NCBI GenBank assembly: GCA_030386875.1
Contig: CM059578.1
Location: forward strand, 26,149,009 to 26,213,008
DNA from: Morinoia aosen
Taxonomy: Eukaryota; Arthropoda; Malacostraca; Amphipoda; Talitridae
Length of the DNA stretch: 64,000 nucleotides
Direction of reading: 5' to 3'
The stretch's first letter is position 1, and every line of letters begins with the position of its first letter. The position numbers and the translations under genes were made by a program. Shown one piece after another: positions 46,744-59,752 of the stretch. The notes below the pieces were generated by a model. The model saw only the letters and a list, made by a program, of their open reading frames with translations, ran no database searches and was not told the origin of the DNA.

Positions 46744-48011
46744 GGTAACGGAGTCCTAGAAAAGATGTACATTTTATAAGTTATTATACATTAAACCATT
46801 CGCGGGAAAGATGTAGAATGAAACAGTTCCAAGAAGAATATAAAGTCACTGCAATCGTAATCATGAAGTAGAGCAGATTACAAATATTATTGCTGTTCTA
46901 ATATTTTTCGACGGTAAAATCTAATGCACTCAATGTTCCAGAGCTAAAAACAGGTAATTTACATAATTATTCACAAATATGACCTAATGAAATCTTCGTC
47001 ATGCCAGCTAAATAAAACTGTAGCCCTAATTAGAAAGCACACATCTGTCAACATGTCTTCTGATTAACTGATTCAGCACATTCTTCATTCATTTTAACGC
47101 AAAACATTTCAATCAATCATTTCGTGGTCTAGAAAGAATAAAACCTTATTGATCTAAAACTTTAAATTGACGAACAAATTATTTCATACCAGAAGCTGCC
47201 TGAACTGTCGCAAATTGTTCAACTCTTAAAACACGGAACTGAGCCAATGATTATTTCGAAGCCAGCTTCGAAATAATTGTCCTAAACTGCATCCATGAAA
47301 AACTCATAGATGTAAGTGACAAACTCAACTAAGCTCAAATTCCGGCCAGCGACACTAAAACGCCTCTGTAATTTGTGCATTAATTCCGATTATTTTCAGT
47401 CGTCGCCTGCCAATTGCAATAAATTATCGTATGCTGTATTAAAACTAAAGGGTTTGGCTCTCGTAGCGATCGGTAAAGCGTGGTGACCTGCAATAACATT
47501 GAAGGTGTCCTCTTCTGCGCAATGATCTGATGATGGCTTTGTGCTTCGTGAAATGATCGAAGTAGCGGGCGGCTCTGAGCGCAGTGTTAAATTCACGTAC
47601 GCATTCAATTTAGCTCTGTTTTGAAGTAAATTAAAGCTCTCAATGTAGAGCACTGATCTAAAAAGAAAAATAACAAATAGTTCTGCTTCAGATAATTATT
47701 TTTCACATCAAATTCATTGAAAATCATTTTTTGAAGCTTTTTTTTACGCGTTACATTTTTTAGTTTTTCAAGTCTTGGTGAGTTTTACATTCGACGCGCT
47801 TTAACTGTCGTGAAATTGTTTTTTATGTACTTCCGTATACAATATGGAGAAGAAAATACCTTCGTTTAAATTTGCAGTAGTCAATATCAGTCCTTACTCT
47901 GGCTTATTCATTCGTAATGAACTAGAACAACATTGCCTTCATGTCCAACAAAGAGCCTGAAACTGTATTACACTGACATGCATTACAATTAGTTCTCTCT
48001 GTTAGCATTAT

Positions 48012-49412
48012 GAGTGATGGCATCAATGATCATAGTATTAGGAGTAATGATATTTGGAGAGATGGCATTAGGAGTGATGGCAGGAGTGATGGCATTAGGA
48101 GTGATGGCATTAGGAGTGATGGCATTAGGAGTGATGGCAGGAGTGATGGCATTAGGAGTGATGGCATCAGTGATCATAGTATTAGGAGTAATGATATTTG
48201 GAGAGATGGCATTAGGAGTGATGGCAGGAGTGATGGCATTAGGAGTGATGGCATTAGGAGTGATGGCATTAGGAGTGATGGCAGGAGTGATGGCATTAGG
48301 AGTGATGGCATCAGTGATCATAGTATTAGGAGTAATGATATTTGGAGAGATGGCATTAGGAGTGATGGCAGGAGTGATGGCATTAGGAGTGATGGCATTA
48401 GGAGTGATGGCATTAGGAGTGATGGCATTAGGAGTGATGGCAGGAGTGATGGCATTAGGAGTGATGGCATCAGTGATCATAGTATTAGGAGTAATGATAT
48501 TTGGAGAGATGGCATTAGGAGTGATGGCAGGAGTGATGGCATTAGGAGTGATGGCATTAGGAGTGATGGCATTAGGAGTGATGGCAGGAGTGATGGCATT
48601 AGGAGTGATGGCATTAGGAGTGATGGCAGGAGTGATGGCATTAGGAGTGATGGCATTAGGAGTGATGGCATTAGGAGTGATGGCAGGAGTGATGGCATTA
48701 GGAGTGATGGCACGAGTGATGGCATTAGGAGTGATGGCACGAGTGATGGCATTAGGAGTGATGGCACGAGTGATGGCATTAGGATTGCATTAAGAGTGAT
48801 GGCATTATGATGGCATTAGGAGAGATGGCATTAGGAGTGATGGCATTAGGAGTGATGGCAGGAGTGATGGCATTATGAGTGATGGCATTATGAGTGATGG
48901 CATTAGGAGTGATGGCAGGAGTGATGGCATTAGGAGTGATGGCACGAGTGATGGCATTAGGATTGCATTAAGAGTGATGGCATTATGATGGCATTAGGAG
49001 TGATGGCATTAGGAGTGATGGCAGGAGTGATGCATTAGAAGTGATGGCATTAGAAGTTATGGCATTAGGAGTGATGGCATTAGGAGTGATGGCATTAGGA
49101 GTGATGGCATTAGGAGGGATGGCATTAGGAATGATGGCATTAGGAGTGATGGCATTAGGAGTGATGGCATTAGGAGTGATGGCATTAGGAATGATGGCAT
49201 TAGGAGTGATGGCAATAGAAGTGATGGCATTAGGAGTGATGGCAATAGAAGTCATGGCATTAGGAGTGATGGCATTAGGAATGATGGCATTAGTAGTGAT
49301 GGCATTAGGAGTAATGACAATAGAAGTGATGGCATTAGGAGTGATGGCATTAGGAGTGATTGTATTTGGAGTGATGGCATTAGAAGTGATGGCATTAGGA
49401 GTGAGCTAGTAA
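48012..49412. repeat. 15-bp ATGGCATTAGGAGTG minisatellite with higher-order structure
   Basis: A 1.4-kb array of 15-base units. In the first part a longer register marked by CATCA.TGATCATAGTATT recurs at 48021, 48165, 48309 and 48468 (144, 144, 159 bases). Since 15, 144 and 159 are multiples of three, both strands stay open in several frames, giving open frames up to 266 codons that read MALGV, DGIRS, ITPNA or LLMPS repeats. From about 48780 the array is less regular. Confidence 0.97.
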
Positions 49413-49567
49413 CCTAAGGCTTATCCTAGAATAGACTACGTTTGCACGAAACACTCGTGTTTCTTGCTTCCCAAGACGCTCCAATATTAAAATTGATTCC
49501 ATAAAAACTGAATGGTGATTCAGCAAATCAGAATTCCAAATATTCAGATACAACTCATCCTGACTTG

Positions 49568-49793
49568 ACACTTTGACTGCGAATTGAACCACCGGTGGTA
49601 CACGGAGAAAATTTTCATAATGCTGATGACCGACCAGCAGTCACAAACTCAATTTTCATAAGTACTTGATCAAGCTAAATGAAGGCACGATCCAGTTAAC
49701 GTTTGTTATTTTCAACATTGCCTATTAAATTTAATTATTATTAAATTTGGTTTGAATGTTAAACTTCAGTTTTACCTACCGCAGTCAAAGTGG
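49568..49793 (+). mobile_element. piggyBac-like non-autonomous element, copy 2
   Basis: Left end CACTTTGACTGCGAA, right end CCGCAGTCAAAGTGG, an inverted pair. It contains CACCGGTGGT and the shared AATGAAGGCACGATCCAGTT body. A TTAA lies just past the right end (49799-49802 region). Confidence 0.78.
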
Positions 49794-52700
49794 CAAGTTA
49801 ATTTTAATTTTTCGCGAAACTTTAGCCTCCCGAGGGAGTTAGTATCACCTACCGGAGGAATGTTAGCTCATATATTATCCTCAAATCATCAAAGGAGTAA
49901 AGGGCTCTCTAGAGGGAGTCTCCTCGCGCACCCAAGTCTGGCTGATGATAACATAAGGGCGTTAGAGCCACACCACAAGCCGTCTTCTGACTTTAGCACC
50001 CATTTTTATGGAGATATTTCTGAAACAACCAGCGTTGAACTCCGCGCAACATGGTCGCCAGCAGTCATACCACCTCACCACTGGGGTCTGTATGTAATCC
50101 CTTGGAGCTCTTAGTTATAAGGAAACCTTCGTCATTTGTGTGATAAGTTTTAGTTACCCAAGCCCTGCCTTGTAAAAACAGATTAGACCATTACTATTAA
50201 ATATACAAGATCTGCCGTGTAAAAACAGATTTTGTTCCTTTTAAGCCATTTATTTAAAGGAAGTTAAATTGAGTGCAGGGAAAGCTACAAAGTCGTTCAT
50301 GACTTTAATACTCGTATTTTCGTGGCCTGAATATCGTTAGTTTGAAGTTCTCAGGAGCCTGAAATGTTATCAGACAAACACGTTGGATTACTGTTACGTG
50401 ACTCAAAATTTTACTCAAAATTTTCATGTATCAAAGCAGTGTAAATGAAGTAAAATTGTCGCTCAAAAAAAGTTCGGTATTTTACTGACACTCAACGTTA
50501 ATCTGACGGATGACTTTTTGTGTTCGTTGCCTTCAGACAAGGAGGATGGGTTTTTCCTTAATAAACTTACCATGACATGAGCAACAAATAAATGCACAGC
50601 CGATCCTCGAGTGATACGATGTCGTCTCACGTGAACGTCACCTTAAGTTTACAAAAATTGGTCCCTCATATCCCCAGTTATTCTTGACTTTTATTGATGA
50701 CCTATTAATTCAATACCCGGCACCAAATTTATCGGTATAAGTGGATGTTTACTATAAATGCAGTTGCGTAATTTTAAGATTGTCAGTAATTTCATCACGA
50801 TCCTCCAACTAATGCATAAAAACTTTGATGACTGCAGTAACATTTCCCAGATCTCGCAGATGACGCTACATCATTGCCCAGTTCCTGCATCCTCTCCTGC
50901 TCGCTATTGAGCTAACCACAGTTTAGTCATTTAAAATTCACAGCCTAACCCAGTGAACGCTGAGCTCCAGGAACTTAACTTACTCGAGTTTTATTTTCTT
51001 GGCTGCAAGCAAACTTTAAATTTCAAGTGCGAGAGAGAATGCGTGGCAGAAACTAGTTTCGTTTAGTACGGCTCGTGAATGCGCTGTTCCATTATTCGTG
51101 CCGAGTAAAATGCTATTAGGCAGAGAGCTGCCCAAAACCATGACACGGAGTGAGACTCGCCTTTGTTCCTGCGGGCCTCTTAACAAATGCTGCTTCCTAC
51201 ACCAGACTTGTATTCCTTCGAAGGCCGCCTAAATTTTCTCGCAGGCTTTGGCTTTTGTTCGAGAGGCTTGTGCTCACCACGGAAATATGCGTGTAAAGCA
51301 ATGAAATAGTACTTGATTTTTCCTCGTCGGAAACAAGACTGCTCAAAATTCTATTTTAATTCTTTAAAATGTTAGTACGTAGTGACAGTTTCTCCTTAAG
51401 GTAAGCGTAAAGGTTTTTTCGGTGAAATTGATCAGTACATCGATGAACTTATCATTTCACTTAGCGTAATATTTATGGCCAAACATCGGGTGCAAGGATG
51501 AAATGTATCAAAGACTGAAGATTCATATCGTACATATTAAAATAGTCCCATGGCAGAAGGTTATCATTTTTACGTGTGACTGCATCATTTTATTTTTGTG
51601 GGTCGGTGGGTGAACTTACTTAAAGCTTCCAAAATGACACAGTTTTCTTCCGTTTCTTTGAACATTTAGGAATTGATAAAGGTATTGTGAGTGCAGCTTG
51701 GATTTGTTAATTGAATTTTTTCATGTCTCAAAATTTTTAAATTCAATGAAAATGTAACGTGTGTTCCTTCCGATACTTTGGGCAAATCGTTCTGTAAATC
51801 TATCCAAACGTTCAGTTATCTCAAAATTAACGCATGTTACTATAAGTTTGCAATTTTCACCAATTTCGGTAATTCAAGATACCAATTCCCTAACTTTTTA
51901 ACATCAGAGCAGGTGTGGAAAAACTGATCAAGTTGATTATCCTTCAAATTATGAGTATGTAATGATCCGATTTACGGTTAAATTTGTAGTCAGAACCCTT
52001 GAATGGATGACAAAAATTACAGAACTGCTCAGATGTCCACCTGTATGCAATACCACAAGCCTTTAATTTTGGAAATTCTAACCATCCCCAAACAGAATAA
52101 AGTTCACAGCACATTTTTGAATTATTCATAACTCGAGCTCAAATTTCTATGTATGAAACTGAAACAGAATTGTTTATTGTTGTAATAATTTTTAAATTTT
52201 GTTTTAATTTTCTGTTCTTATTTTATTAAAAATATTAACATAAATCCTACAGGTATTTATCAGAGTAATGCGTTATAAGGTGCCAATTCGACGCTGGTTG
52301 AACCGGTACAAACTGATCGACGTTGTCATTTAAGGAATGAATGTGCCTTATTTATCTAAGCGGTTGTTTCTTTTGTTGTTGTGCAACATTGATTGAATCA
52401 GGCATTTTAAAAATAATTGACAGCTGAAATTCTGCAAAATTAATTAATTGAAAACCTACGCTAATTAGCTGAAAGACAGTGGAGCTTTGCTCTCGAGCGG
52501 AATTTTTCTGCATAACTTTTTCAATGGCCGATGACCCAGAAAAGATCCTAGATCTTTATTGTGAGACAACTTGGCGTAAAATCACTTAGCATCATGTTTT
52601 ATTCTTCTATTGCAGCAAGTTAAATTGAATTTCAATCGCAACTGATATTAAAGATAATTTCAGTTATCAAAATTGAAAATAACAAACAATTAGTAGGTCA

Positions 52701-53739
52701 TGTCTTCATTTAGTTTTTATTTAGCTCCAAAAAAATTGAGCTTGTGACTTCAGAGCGGTCAGAAGCAATATGAAAATCCCCTCAGTGACCACTGGTGGCT
52801 TACGCCGCGTTCTAAACATTTAATTCACTCTAACACTACTTGCATCAGAGTAAATGATCAAAGTTCTGTTCACATTCCAGTGGTGCTGAATGCTGCGCCT
52901 GAATTTTCAGAATATATTTAAGAATATTTATATTTCGCCTCTCCAGTCTTTGCTTGAGAACTGCTCCAAATTTGAGCGAATGCTTCAGTCTACCTTTAAT
53001 GTCAGACGAAATTGCATTAACGTACTTTTTGTGTAAACTATCATAAACTAAGTTTCCTCATTTTCGTGCAGTGAAGTAGTCTGCTCGATACAAGTGACTT
53101 CATTTCATTAGTAAGATCAAGTAAGATAAAGTTGTTTCTTACTGACATCATACTGAAACATTTCCAAACTAATCATAAAGACGCTGTATTTCTTTTATTT
53201 CTTCCTCGATTTATGACAAATACAGCAAGCACAACCGTCTTAAAGACTTCTAAATGATAACCAAAACACAGAACAACCAATAAAGCTAACACTAGTACAA
53301 TGTTAATAACGTTTCTTAATAGAGATTCCTCCTTTACACGAGAACAAATGCTTCTAACTGATGTAAGATCGCTTCAACGTGCTACACTGACATTTCTTCT
53401 CCACTGTGTGATAAATAACGCATTTTACACTCCTCACGAACTCGTTCAATGCTCTGCAGACCTCGAAATAGATAAAAAAAAATCCCGTGAGCACCGCGAA
53501 TGGTCCTTTTAAGACGACGCACGCTCTCCGACGATGAATGTTTAGTGCTGCGCATAACCATTCAGTTGCCCGAACGATACCAATACTTGGGGCAAAAACT
53601 GCCCATGCATGCACTTAAATGGCGCCAATTGAATACGTGTAGGTTTCCAGGCTATGCAGCAGCAGCTCTGTGTGTCTAAATGGCGCATTTTTGACGAATA
53701 ACAAAAGAGGGAACCTCCGGTGCTGGCGAACTGAGCGTC

Positions 53740-54165
53740 ATTTTGAGTTGGATGAAGGAGTGAGTTAGCCAAGTGTTGCTGGGTGTGCGAGAAGTGCTTC
53801 CGTTTATTTATGGATTTGCTCGATATTTTAAGTTAGATAAAGGAGCGAGTTACGCAAGTGTTGCTGGGTGTGCGAGAAGTGCTTCCGTTTACTTGTGGAT
53901 ATGCTCGATATTTTGAGTTGAATGAAGGAGCGAGTTACGCAAGTGTTGCTGGGTGTGCGAGAAGTGCTTCCGTTTATTTATGGATTTGCTCGATATTTTG
54001 AGTTAGATAAAGGAGCGAGTTACGCAAGTGTTGCTGGGTGTGCGAGAAGTGCTTCCGTTTACTTGTGGATATGCTCGATATTTTGAGTTGAATGAAGGAG
54101 CGAGTTACGCAAGTGTTGCTGGGTGTGCGAGAAGTGCTTCCATTACTTATGGATTTGCTCGATTA
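53740..54165. repeat. 85-bp repeat arranged as a 170-bp dimer
   Basis: AAGTGTTGCTGGGTGTGCGA starts at 53771, 53856, 53941, 54026 and 54111, exactly 85 bases apart. Units alternate between TTTATGGATTTGCTCG...AGATAAAGG and CTTGTGGATATGCTCG...GAATGAAGG. Confidence 0.96.
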
Positions 54166-54934
54166 GTTAGGTGTTATCTGGAGAGTGTGTAACGTCTTTG
54201 TCATGTTGACGTGCAACTTTGATGAAAGATTGTACGCACATCGTTAATGTATTACGTGTTGTACAATATTAGTGTGTTCTAATAATAGTTTTAAGCAGAA
54301 CTAAACTGTTGTATGGTTCCGGTATCATATATCGGTCAGTGGATACATTTTTGTGGACGCCCTGTTTAATCGTTTTTAACTGTTTGGTTACTTTCTTGTA
54401 TGCGTTACTTTCTTGTATGCCCTTCGCGGTTTTGCTTGCCTCAATATGGGATATAATATCTTCGAGCAGGTCTGAACCCTTTTTTTGAAACCTGCATTGG
54501 CCTTTCGCTTTTTTCTCAACGTTTTTCGCGGTTACTCTTTAATGTTTCAGCTGCTGCTTTTGAGGAGAGATAAAATCCATTCTCCATCAATACACGAGAT
54601 CGAAAACTGAAGAATAGGAGAAACTTCTAAACAAGACCTCAGAGATAAATGATCGTGCAAAAAGTACAATATATTGGGGGAAACATGCAAAATATTAGAT
54701 TTCTGTTTTAATATGGGTTCAGATTTGAGCACTCTATGTAGAATGGATTCTATTTCGCAACTGAAATCCAGGAAATTGCAACTAAAATAAAAGACTAAAG
54801 TGAAGTCCCTTTTCTATGATACATTTTCATATGATTTTAGGTTGAGAATGTTGTACGTTACGAATTTATAAAATGGTTCAAATTATTTGAAAGCTAACTA
54901 ACTCTTTCTGTATCATAGAACGTTGAGCGATCGA

Positions 54935-55030
54935 TATTAACAATATTAGCAACGTAAACAATATGAACAGTATTAACAATGTTAACGATATAAACGATGT
55001 AAACGATATTAACAATATTAACGATGTTAT
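54935..55030. repeat. AAYGATRTWAAC short repeat
   Basis: Nine- to twelve-base units such as AACAATATTAAC, AACGATGTAAAC. Confidence 0.88.
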
Positions 55031-56431
55031 TAATCCAGTGGTAATATTACGGTATTTTTAGTGCCTATCCAGGTGTGTATTGATTTGTTTGTGTTTTTGC
55101 ACCCATCTAGCGAGTCGTATTTCCATCTTGGTAGAGCCAGCAACATATTCGCCACTCTTTTGCTGTATTACCTTTGGGAATGATCAGCACATCAACATCT
55201 GGGTGGCATAATTTTAACTCCGTTTCTTCCTTTTCCGGACTTGCCAATACGCTTTATGAACTAACGATGCTTCTCTCTCTGGGTGTGCCACCCAACTGTT
55301 ATGTTAGGAAATAAAGCATTTAGATGAAATTTTCGAGTGTTTTTTAGCGTTTTTGACTTGATTCTATGAAAATCCCCTTGACATTGCGCAAGGCATGAAA
55401 TATCCTCGATGCATTCTTTTCTCCCCCCACTGAATGATACATGTTTTACCAAAAACTTAACAGTGTTCCACCTGTATGCAAGACATTAAAAATGATTAAA
55501 TTACCTCGTTTCCTTTCAGAAAAGTTAAATTGAGCCCTAAATATTAACAGCACGCCTATCTAACGAATTGATTCATTACACTTTCAGTTGAACGCTGGTT
55601 ATTTAATGTCGATTATTTACTCACTTCTACTTAAAGTAATACTTCCAATGTAGCATTTTTTTCTAAGTACACCACCTCCCCTATGTTCATGTTATTTGGT
55701 GAACACGGTAAAAATAACTTGGAAAAAGTTCTATGGCTAGATAGTCTGAGACACGCGAAAGAAAAACAAGATTTTTTATTTGAACCGAGTATCACCCCGG
55801 AGTGGCGGTCTTTTATTGGGTCACAGTGAATTCAAGAGCTTACCTTCTATTTGTTCCCTTCAATTTTATTGCTTGAGAATCGGAACGATAGTGGGGAAGT
55901 TGAATCCGTGGATTTTTCTTTGGTTGCCTTCCCTGATCCGAGATTCTTTACGACCTCAACCAAGGATTCACTGGCCAATCGCAAGTCGCCGAATCGACAT
56001 GAGGCAAATCTCCGGGTCGTTGATTGCCGTCGCGCTAGATCGAAACTGTCCCGTGTGGTCGTAACTAACCTCAAATTTTGGCCTGACTTTCTTATAATTC
56101 TTGTTTCGGGAGTGAGGAAAGGGACTGACAGCTTTCGAAACAAAATGCATAGCCTGATTTATAAACTCGGTTCTGAATTGAATTTCCGCTGTGGAGATTG
56201 ACGATGTTTGCTTCCAATGGATGTGAAAGTGTGATGTCACATAAATTTCAATGCCTGTTGTCTGCGACGACTGTGAAGCTCTCTTAAGTTACGTGGAATT
56301 CGTGATTTGATGAAGAAATCTCGATTTCGTGACAGATTCTCAAATTGCATTTAAAAAAATTTTCCCAGTAGAAGAAAGGCAAAGCACATGCGTAACTTGT
56401 ATCTTATAAATTCACATCGAGCGTGATGTGG

Positions 56432-56567
56432 ATGTGAGTGAGAGGTGACTGTAAGTGTACAATGAATGTGAGTGAGAGGTGACTGAAAGTGTACAATGAA
56501 TGTGAGTGAGAGGGGACTGAAAGTGTACAATGAATGTGAGTGAGAGGTGACTGTAAGTGTACAATGG
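56432..56567. repeat. 34-bp tandem repeat ATGTGAGTGAGAGGTGACTG
   Basis: Four units starting at 56432, 56466, 56500 and 56534, nearly identical. Confidence 0.96.
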
Positions 56568-57169
56568 AAAGCTCACCGTGTTTACGAAGTAAACAAAAGT
56601 GGAAAGTATTAGCAAGAGAAGTGACAATTTGGCTCCATTGCGGTTTCATTTCTAAAGGTTGTAGGCGAAACACAGCTTGTTCGTTTCTTAAATACACTAC
56701 AAAAAAACTTAAGAACAACTTATCTGAGGTACAGTAGTAACATGCCTAGTATCAATAGGAGTAAAACGGGGCTTTCCATTTCATTTCATTTAAAGACTAA
56801 TTAGGATTTGTTGCATCGAGAAGGTTAATATCCGGTGGATAAATTTGAAGCACTATGTAAATTAGAACGTTAAACATTCCTAAGTTGTTTTGTTAGGTAA
56901 TGAAAATCAGGTAATTGTGACTCTAGGTAAATTTATGAAGTAATAATAAAAGTTTGGTTTTGGTCAACACAGGTAAATTTCTAATTCTTTGTTCCTTTTT
57001 TAATGTTGGTTTATTCTGAATGTAGGGCAACAGGAATGATGGGTTACTGTAAAGGTGAGGTACTAGCAGATGTAGGTATGTAGGTGTCGGTAAAGTGTAA
57101 ATTTCGGCAAGGAATATGTTTTAACGTTTAATTCCTTCCAAAAATATGATTCTCGGAAAGTACCCTCGT

Positions 57170-57395
57170 GGACCTTCAGATAAATATTCAGGTTTTCTCA
57201 GGATATTTACAGCTATATTGTAGGAAGAGTACCTTCCGAAGCCCTAGAGTCTAATCAGATTTTCTCAGAATATCCTAGAAAGAGTATCTTTCTAAATCCT
57301 CGTGTAACTCATCAGATTTTCTCTTGGCATTTACAACTATATCTTAGGGTGAGTATTTTTCTAGAACCTTGTGAAAATATCTAAATTTTCTCAAG
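57170..57395. repeat. Diverged CAGATTTTCTCAGGATATTTAC repeat (~65-75 bp)
   Basis: Three to four units with TTTTCTCA.GATATTTACA and AGGAAGAGTA.CTTTCT words. Confidence 0.75.
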
Positions 57396-57660
57396 ATAGT
57401 CCCAGTTAGACGTGTCCGTGTGCTTGCTCAGACTCGACCGCTTCATCCGCAAAATTGAGATCTAATTTCATTTTGTTTGCACTAGTGCTCGCTCTCGTTA
57501 ATATCAACTCCTATCAACGACCTCAGGCAAGCATGCGCTCTACATTAATTCTCTTGGAAGAAATGCATTCCGCTATTTTATTTAAACCAGATAAGTACTT
57601 GAAGCGTGCGTGTATGGCAGGCCTGTGCTTGATATACTGAGTGTGTACTAAATATTACGA

Positions 57661-58092
57661 CTGGTTAGTGACCCACCTACATTTTACTGACTTACTTTAA
57701 CGCTCCAGTTCTCAAGTAAAACTAAACTGTATCTGGTTTGTGACCCACCTACATTTCACAGACCTGCTTTAACGCTCCAGTCCTCAAGTACAATTAATCT
57801 GCATCAGGTTAGTGACCCACCTACATTTCACAGACCTGCTTTAACGCTCCAGTCCTCAAGTACAACTAATCTGCATCTGGTTAGTGACCCACCTACATTT
57901 CACAGACCTGCTTTAACGCTCCAGTCCTCAAGTACAACTAATCTGCATCTGGTTAGTGACCCACCTACATTTCACTGGCCTACTTTAACGGACCAGTCCT
58001 TTGGTACAACTATTCTGCATCTGGTTTGTGACCTACGAACATTTCACTGACCTACTTTAACGCTCCAGTCCTTAAACTAAACTGCATTGCAG
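57661..58092. repeat. 72-bp tandem repeat
   Basis: CTGGTTAGTGACCCACCTAC recurs at 57661, 57733, 57805, 57877, 57949 and 58021, exactly 72 bases apart, with CTTTAACGCTCCAGTCCTCA in each. Confidence 0.96.
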
Positions 58093-58831
58093 TATAGAGA
58101 CCTGTCCAGTAACCACACGAGTAAAACTTGACTACCAGTTACATTCAATTTGTAGACTCTAATCGAAATTTTTGATACAAAATTTGTCTATAAGCGCTAG
58201 AATAACTTCGAAGCTATGTAAATTATAACATAAAACATTCTTAACTGTTACGACTCCATGCCACCTCCTATGACGAGCGCAGCGTTTGAACTTTGCGCTC
58301 TGCAATTTCAGGTCGGAGCCCAAATTTCAACTCGAGACGAACGAAAGATGCAAATTTGGACCAGCTCGAGTTACCGTTAAGAGCTCACTGAGGCTCTGAG
58401 AGATGCAGGCGCTTGTTTTTCTCGTCCGTGCAGGGCTTGTTGCTGCCGCGAGAGGGCGCGCAATTTAATAAATGCAAGCCTAAAAGGTCCACGAAATTCA
58501 GTTTGATATTTTTTAGGCATTTTCTCTGAAGCTCAAGCTACTTATAAGTAACACATATATAAAAAGAGCATGCGAGGACGACGTTAGCATCTTTGCTTGC
58601 ATTGCTGTGTCCGAGAGACGTAATCTTGCTTCAAACATGAGTGAAAGATTGCTTGCATTTTGCTGTATTTTTTCACAACTGTGCATAGAAGCTCTGGCGT
58701 TAAATTTTGTGTAGTTTTCTTTACTCGATCTCGGAACTGTGAAGGTTGTGATCGGGGGAAAGAGGACACGTAGCCGTCGTTTTCTAAAAGAGGTTAGCGG
58801 AAATTTTTGGCAAGACTTGTGAATGCTTTTA

Positions 58832-59054
58832 CACTTTGACCGCAACGTGCGCCACCGGTGGCCACGGAGGGAATTTTCATAATGCTGATGACTGACCAGT
58901 TGTCACAACCCAATTTTCATGCGTACTTAATTAAAGCTAAATGAAGGCACGATTCAGTTAATGTTTGCAATTTTCGAAATTACTTACCACATATAATTAA
59001 CTTTGAATTTTAGTTGAATATTGTACTTTCGTTGAACCAACTTAGGTCGAAGTG
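58832..59054 (+). mobile_element. piggyBac-like non-autonomous element, copy 3
   Basis: Left end CACTTTGACCGCAACGTGCG, then CCACCGGTGG and the shared AATGAAGGCACGATTCAGTT body. The right end GGTCGAAGTG is degraded. Same length class (~223 bases) and orientation as the other copies. Confidence 0.75.
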
Positions 59055-59371
59055 TTCAAGCTTGAAGAACTATTTACGCACAACAAAAATCGATTTTAGC
59101 TGTTCGGTCGCGTGAACGTTTACGGTCGTAAAATGTACGTCTGAGTGATCATAAAAAGTTGCCATTTCAAGTACTTTGCAATGCAATTTCAAATTTCAAT
59201 GAATTTACTCATGTGATTAGCAAGGAGCAAACACGCTTCGGAAAATATTTATGAGTTAAAATATGTTGAATAAAATTAAACACAGTTAAATTACTCCCGA
59301 ATATCGTTGTGACAGATACAACTCCTGTCCGCGCTCTCCAAATGTAGAATTCACGTTTAGACGTTGATGAT

Positions 59372-59645
59372 CACGGTAAAGGAAACAAGGTAGGGTCATT
59401 TCTACGGGAGAAAATACACCTCTTCTTGTTTGGCCAGCCAATAGAAAGGCTTTATTTCAAACAAACATTATGACGTCTCCAAAACGCAATATCGTTTAAA
59501 CCAATAGTGGAGCCAGGTTTGGGGGTAGCAGTGCTACCAGATGCAACATAAGAGCTGTTATTGGTTCGTTGCCGCGACGTCAGCAAAACCACACCGTCAG
59601 CAAAAGAAAGACTGGTTTTCAACCTACCTTGTTTCCTCTACCGTG
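59372..59645 (-). mobile_element. Non-autonomous DNA transposon, CACGGTAGAGGAAAC family (copy 3, intact ends)
   Basis: 274 bases. The left end CACGGTAAAGGAAACAAGGT and right end ACCTTGTTTCCTCTACCGTG form terminal inverted repeats of over 20 bases. It is flanked on both sides by TTGATGAT (59364-59371 and 59646-59653), a perfect 8-bp target duplication. Orientation is opposite to the other two copies. No transposase. An 8-bp duplication fits hAT (P-type elements also make 8 bp). Confidence 0.92.
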
Positions 59646-59752
59646 TTGATGATCCTCTTCCAGTTTCTTAGAGACGCTACACTTAATGACTGGTCGGCGT
59701 GTAACCAAATTACCTATTTATTCTGGGATGCTGTCCCTCAAATAATATTACA

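Noticed and set aside
48010..48810. 266-codon open frame (DGIRS repeats) and companions on both strands
   Set aside because: It arises because a 15-bp repeat keeps all frames open; no splice signals, promoter or domain, and equal openness on the other strand.
49752..50114. 120-codon plus-strand open frame
   Set aside because: No recognisable domain, it begins inside a piggyBac-like element, and no splice or promoter context supports it.
53740..54165. Centromeric satellite on the basis of the 170-bp dimer
   Set aside because: Only five monomers, inside a gene intron; the length similarity to known centromeric units is not evidence.
55780..56240. Cluster of overlapping open frames on both strands
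   Set aside because: Simultaneous openness on both strands with no domain points to locally low stop density, not a gene.
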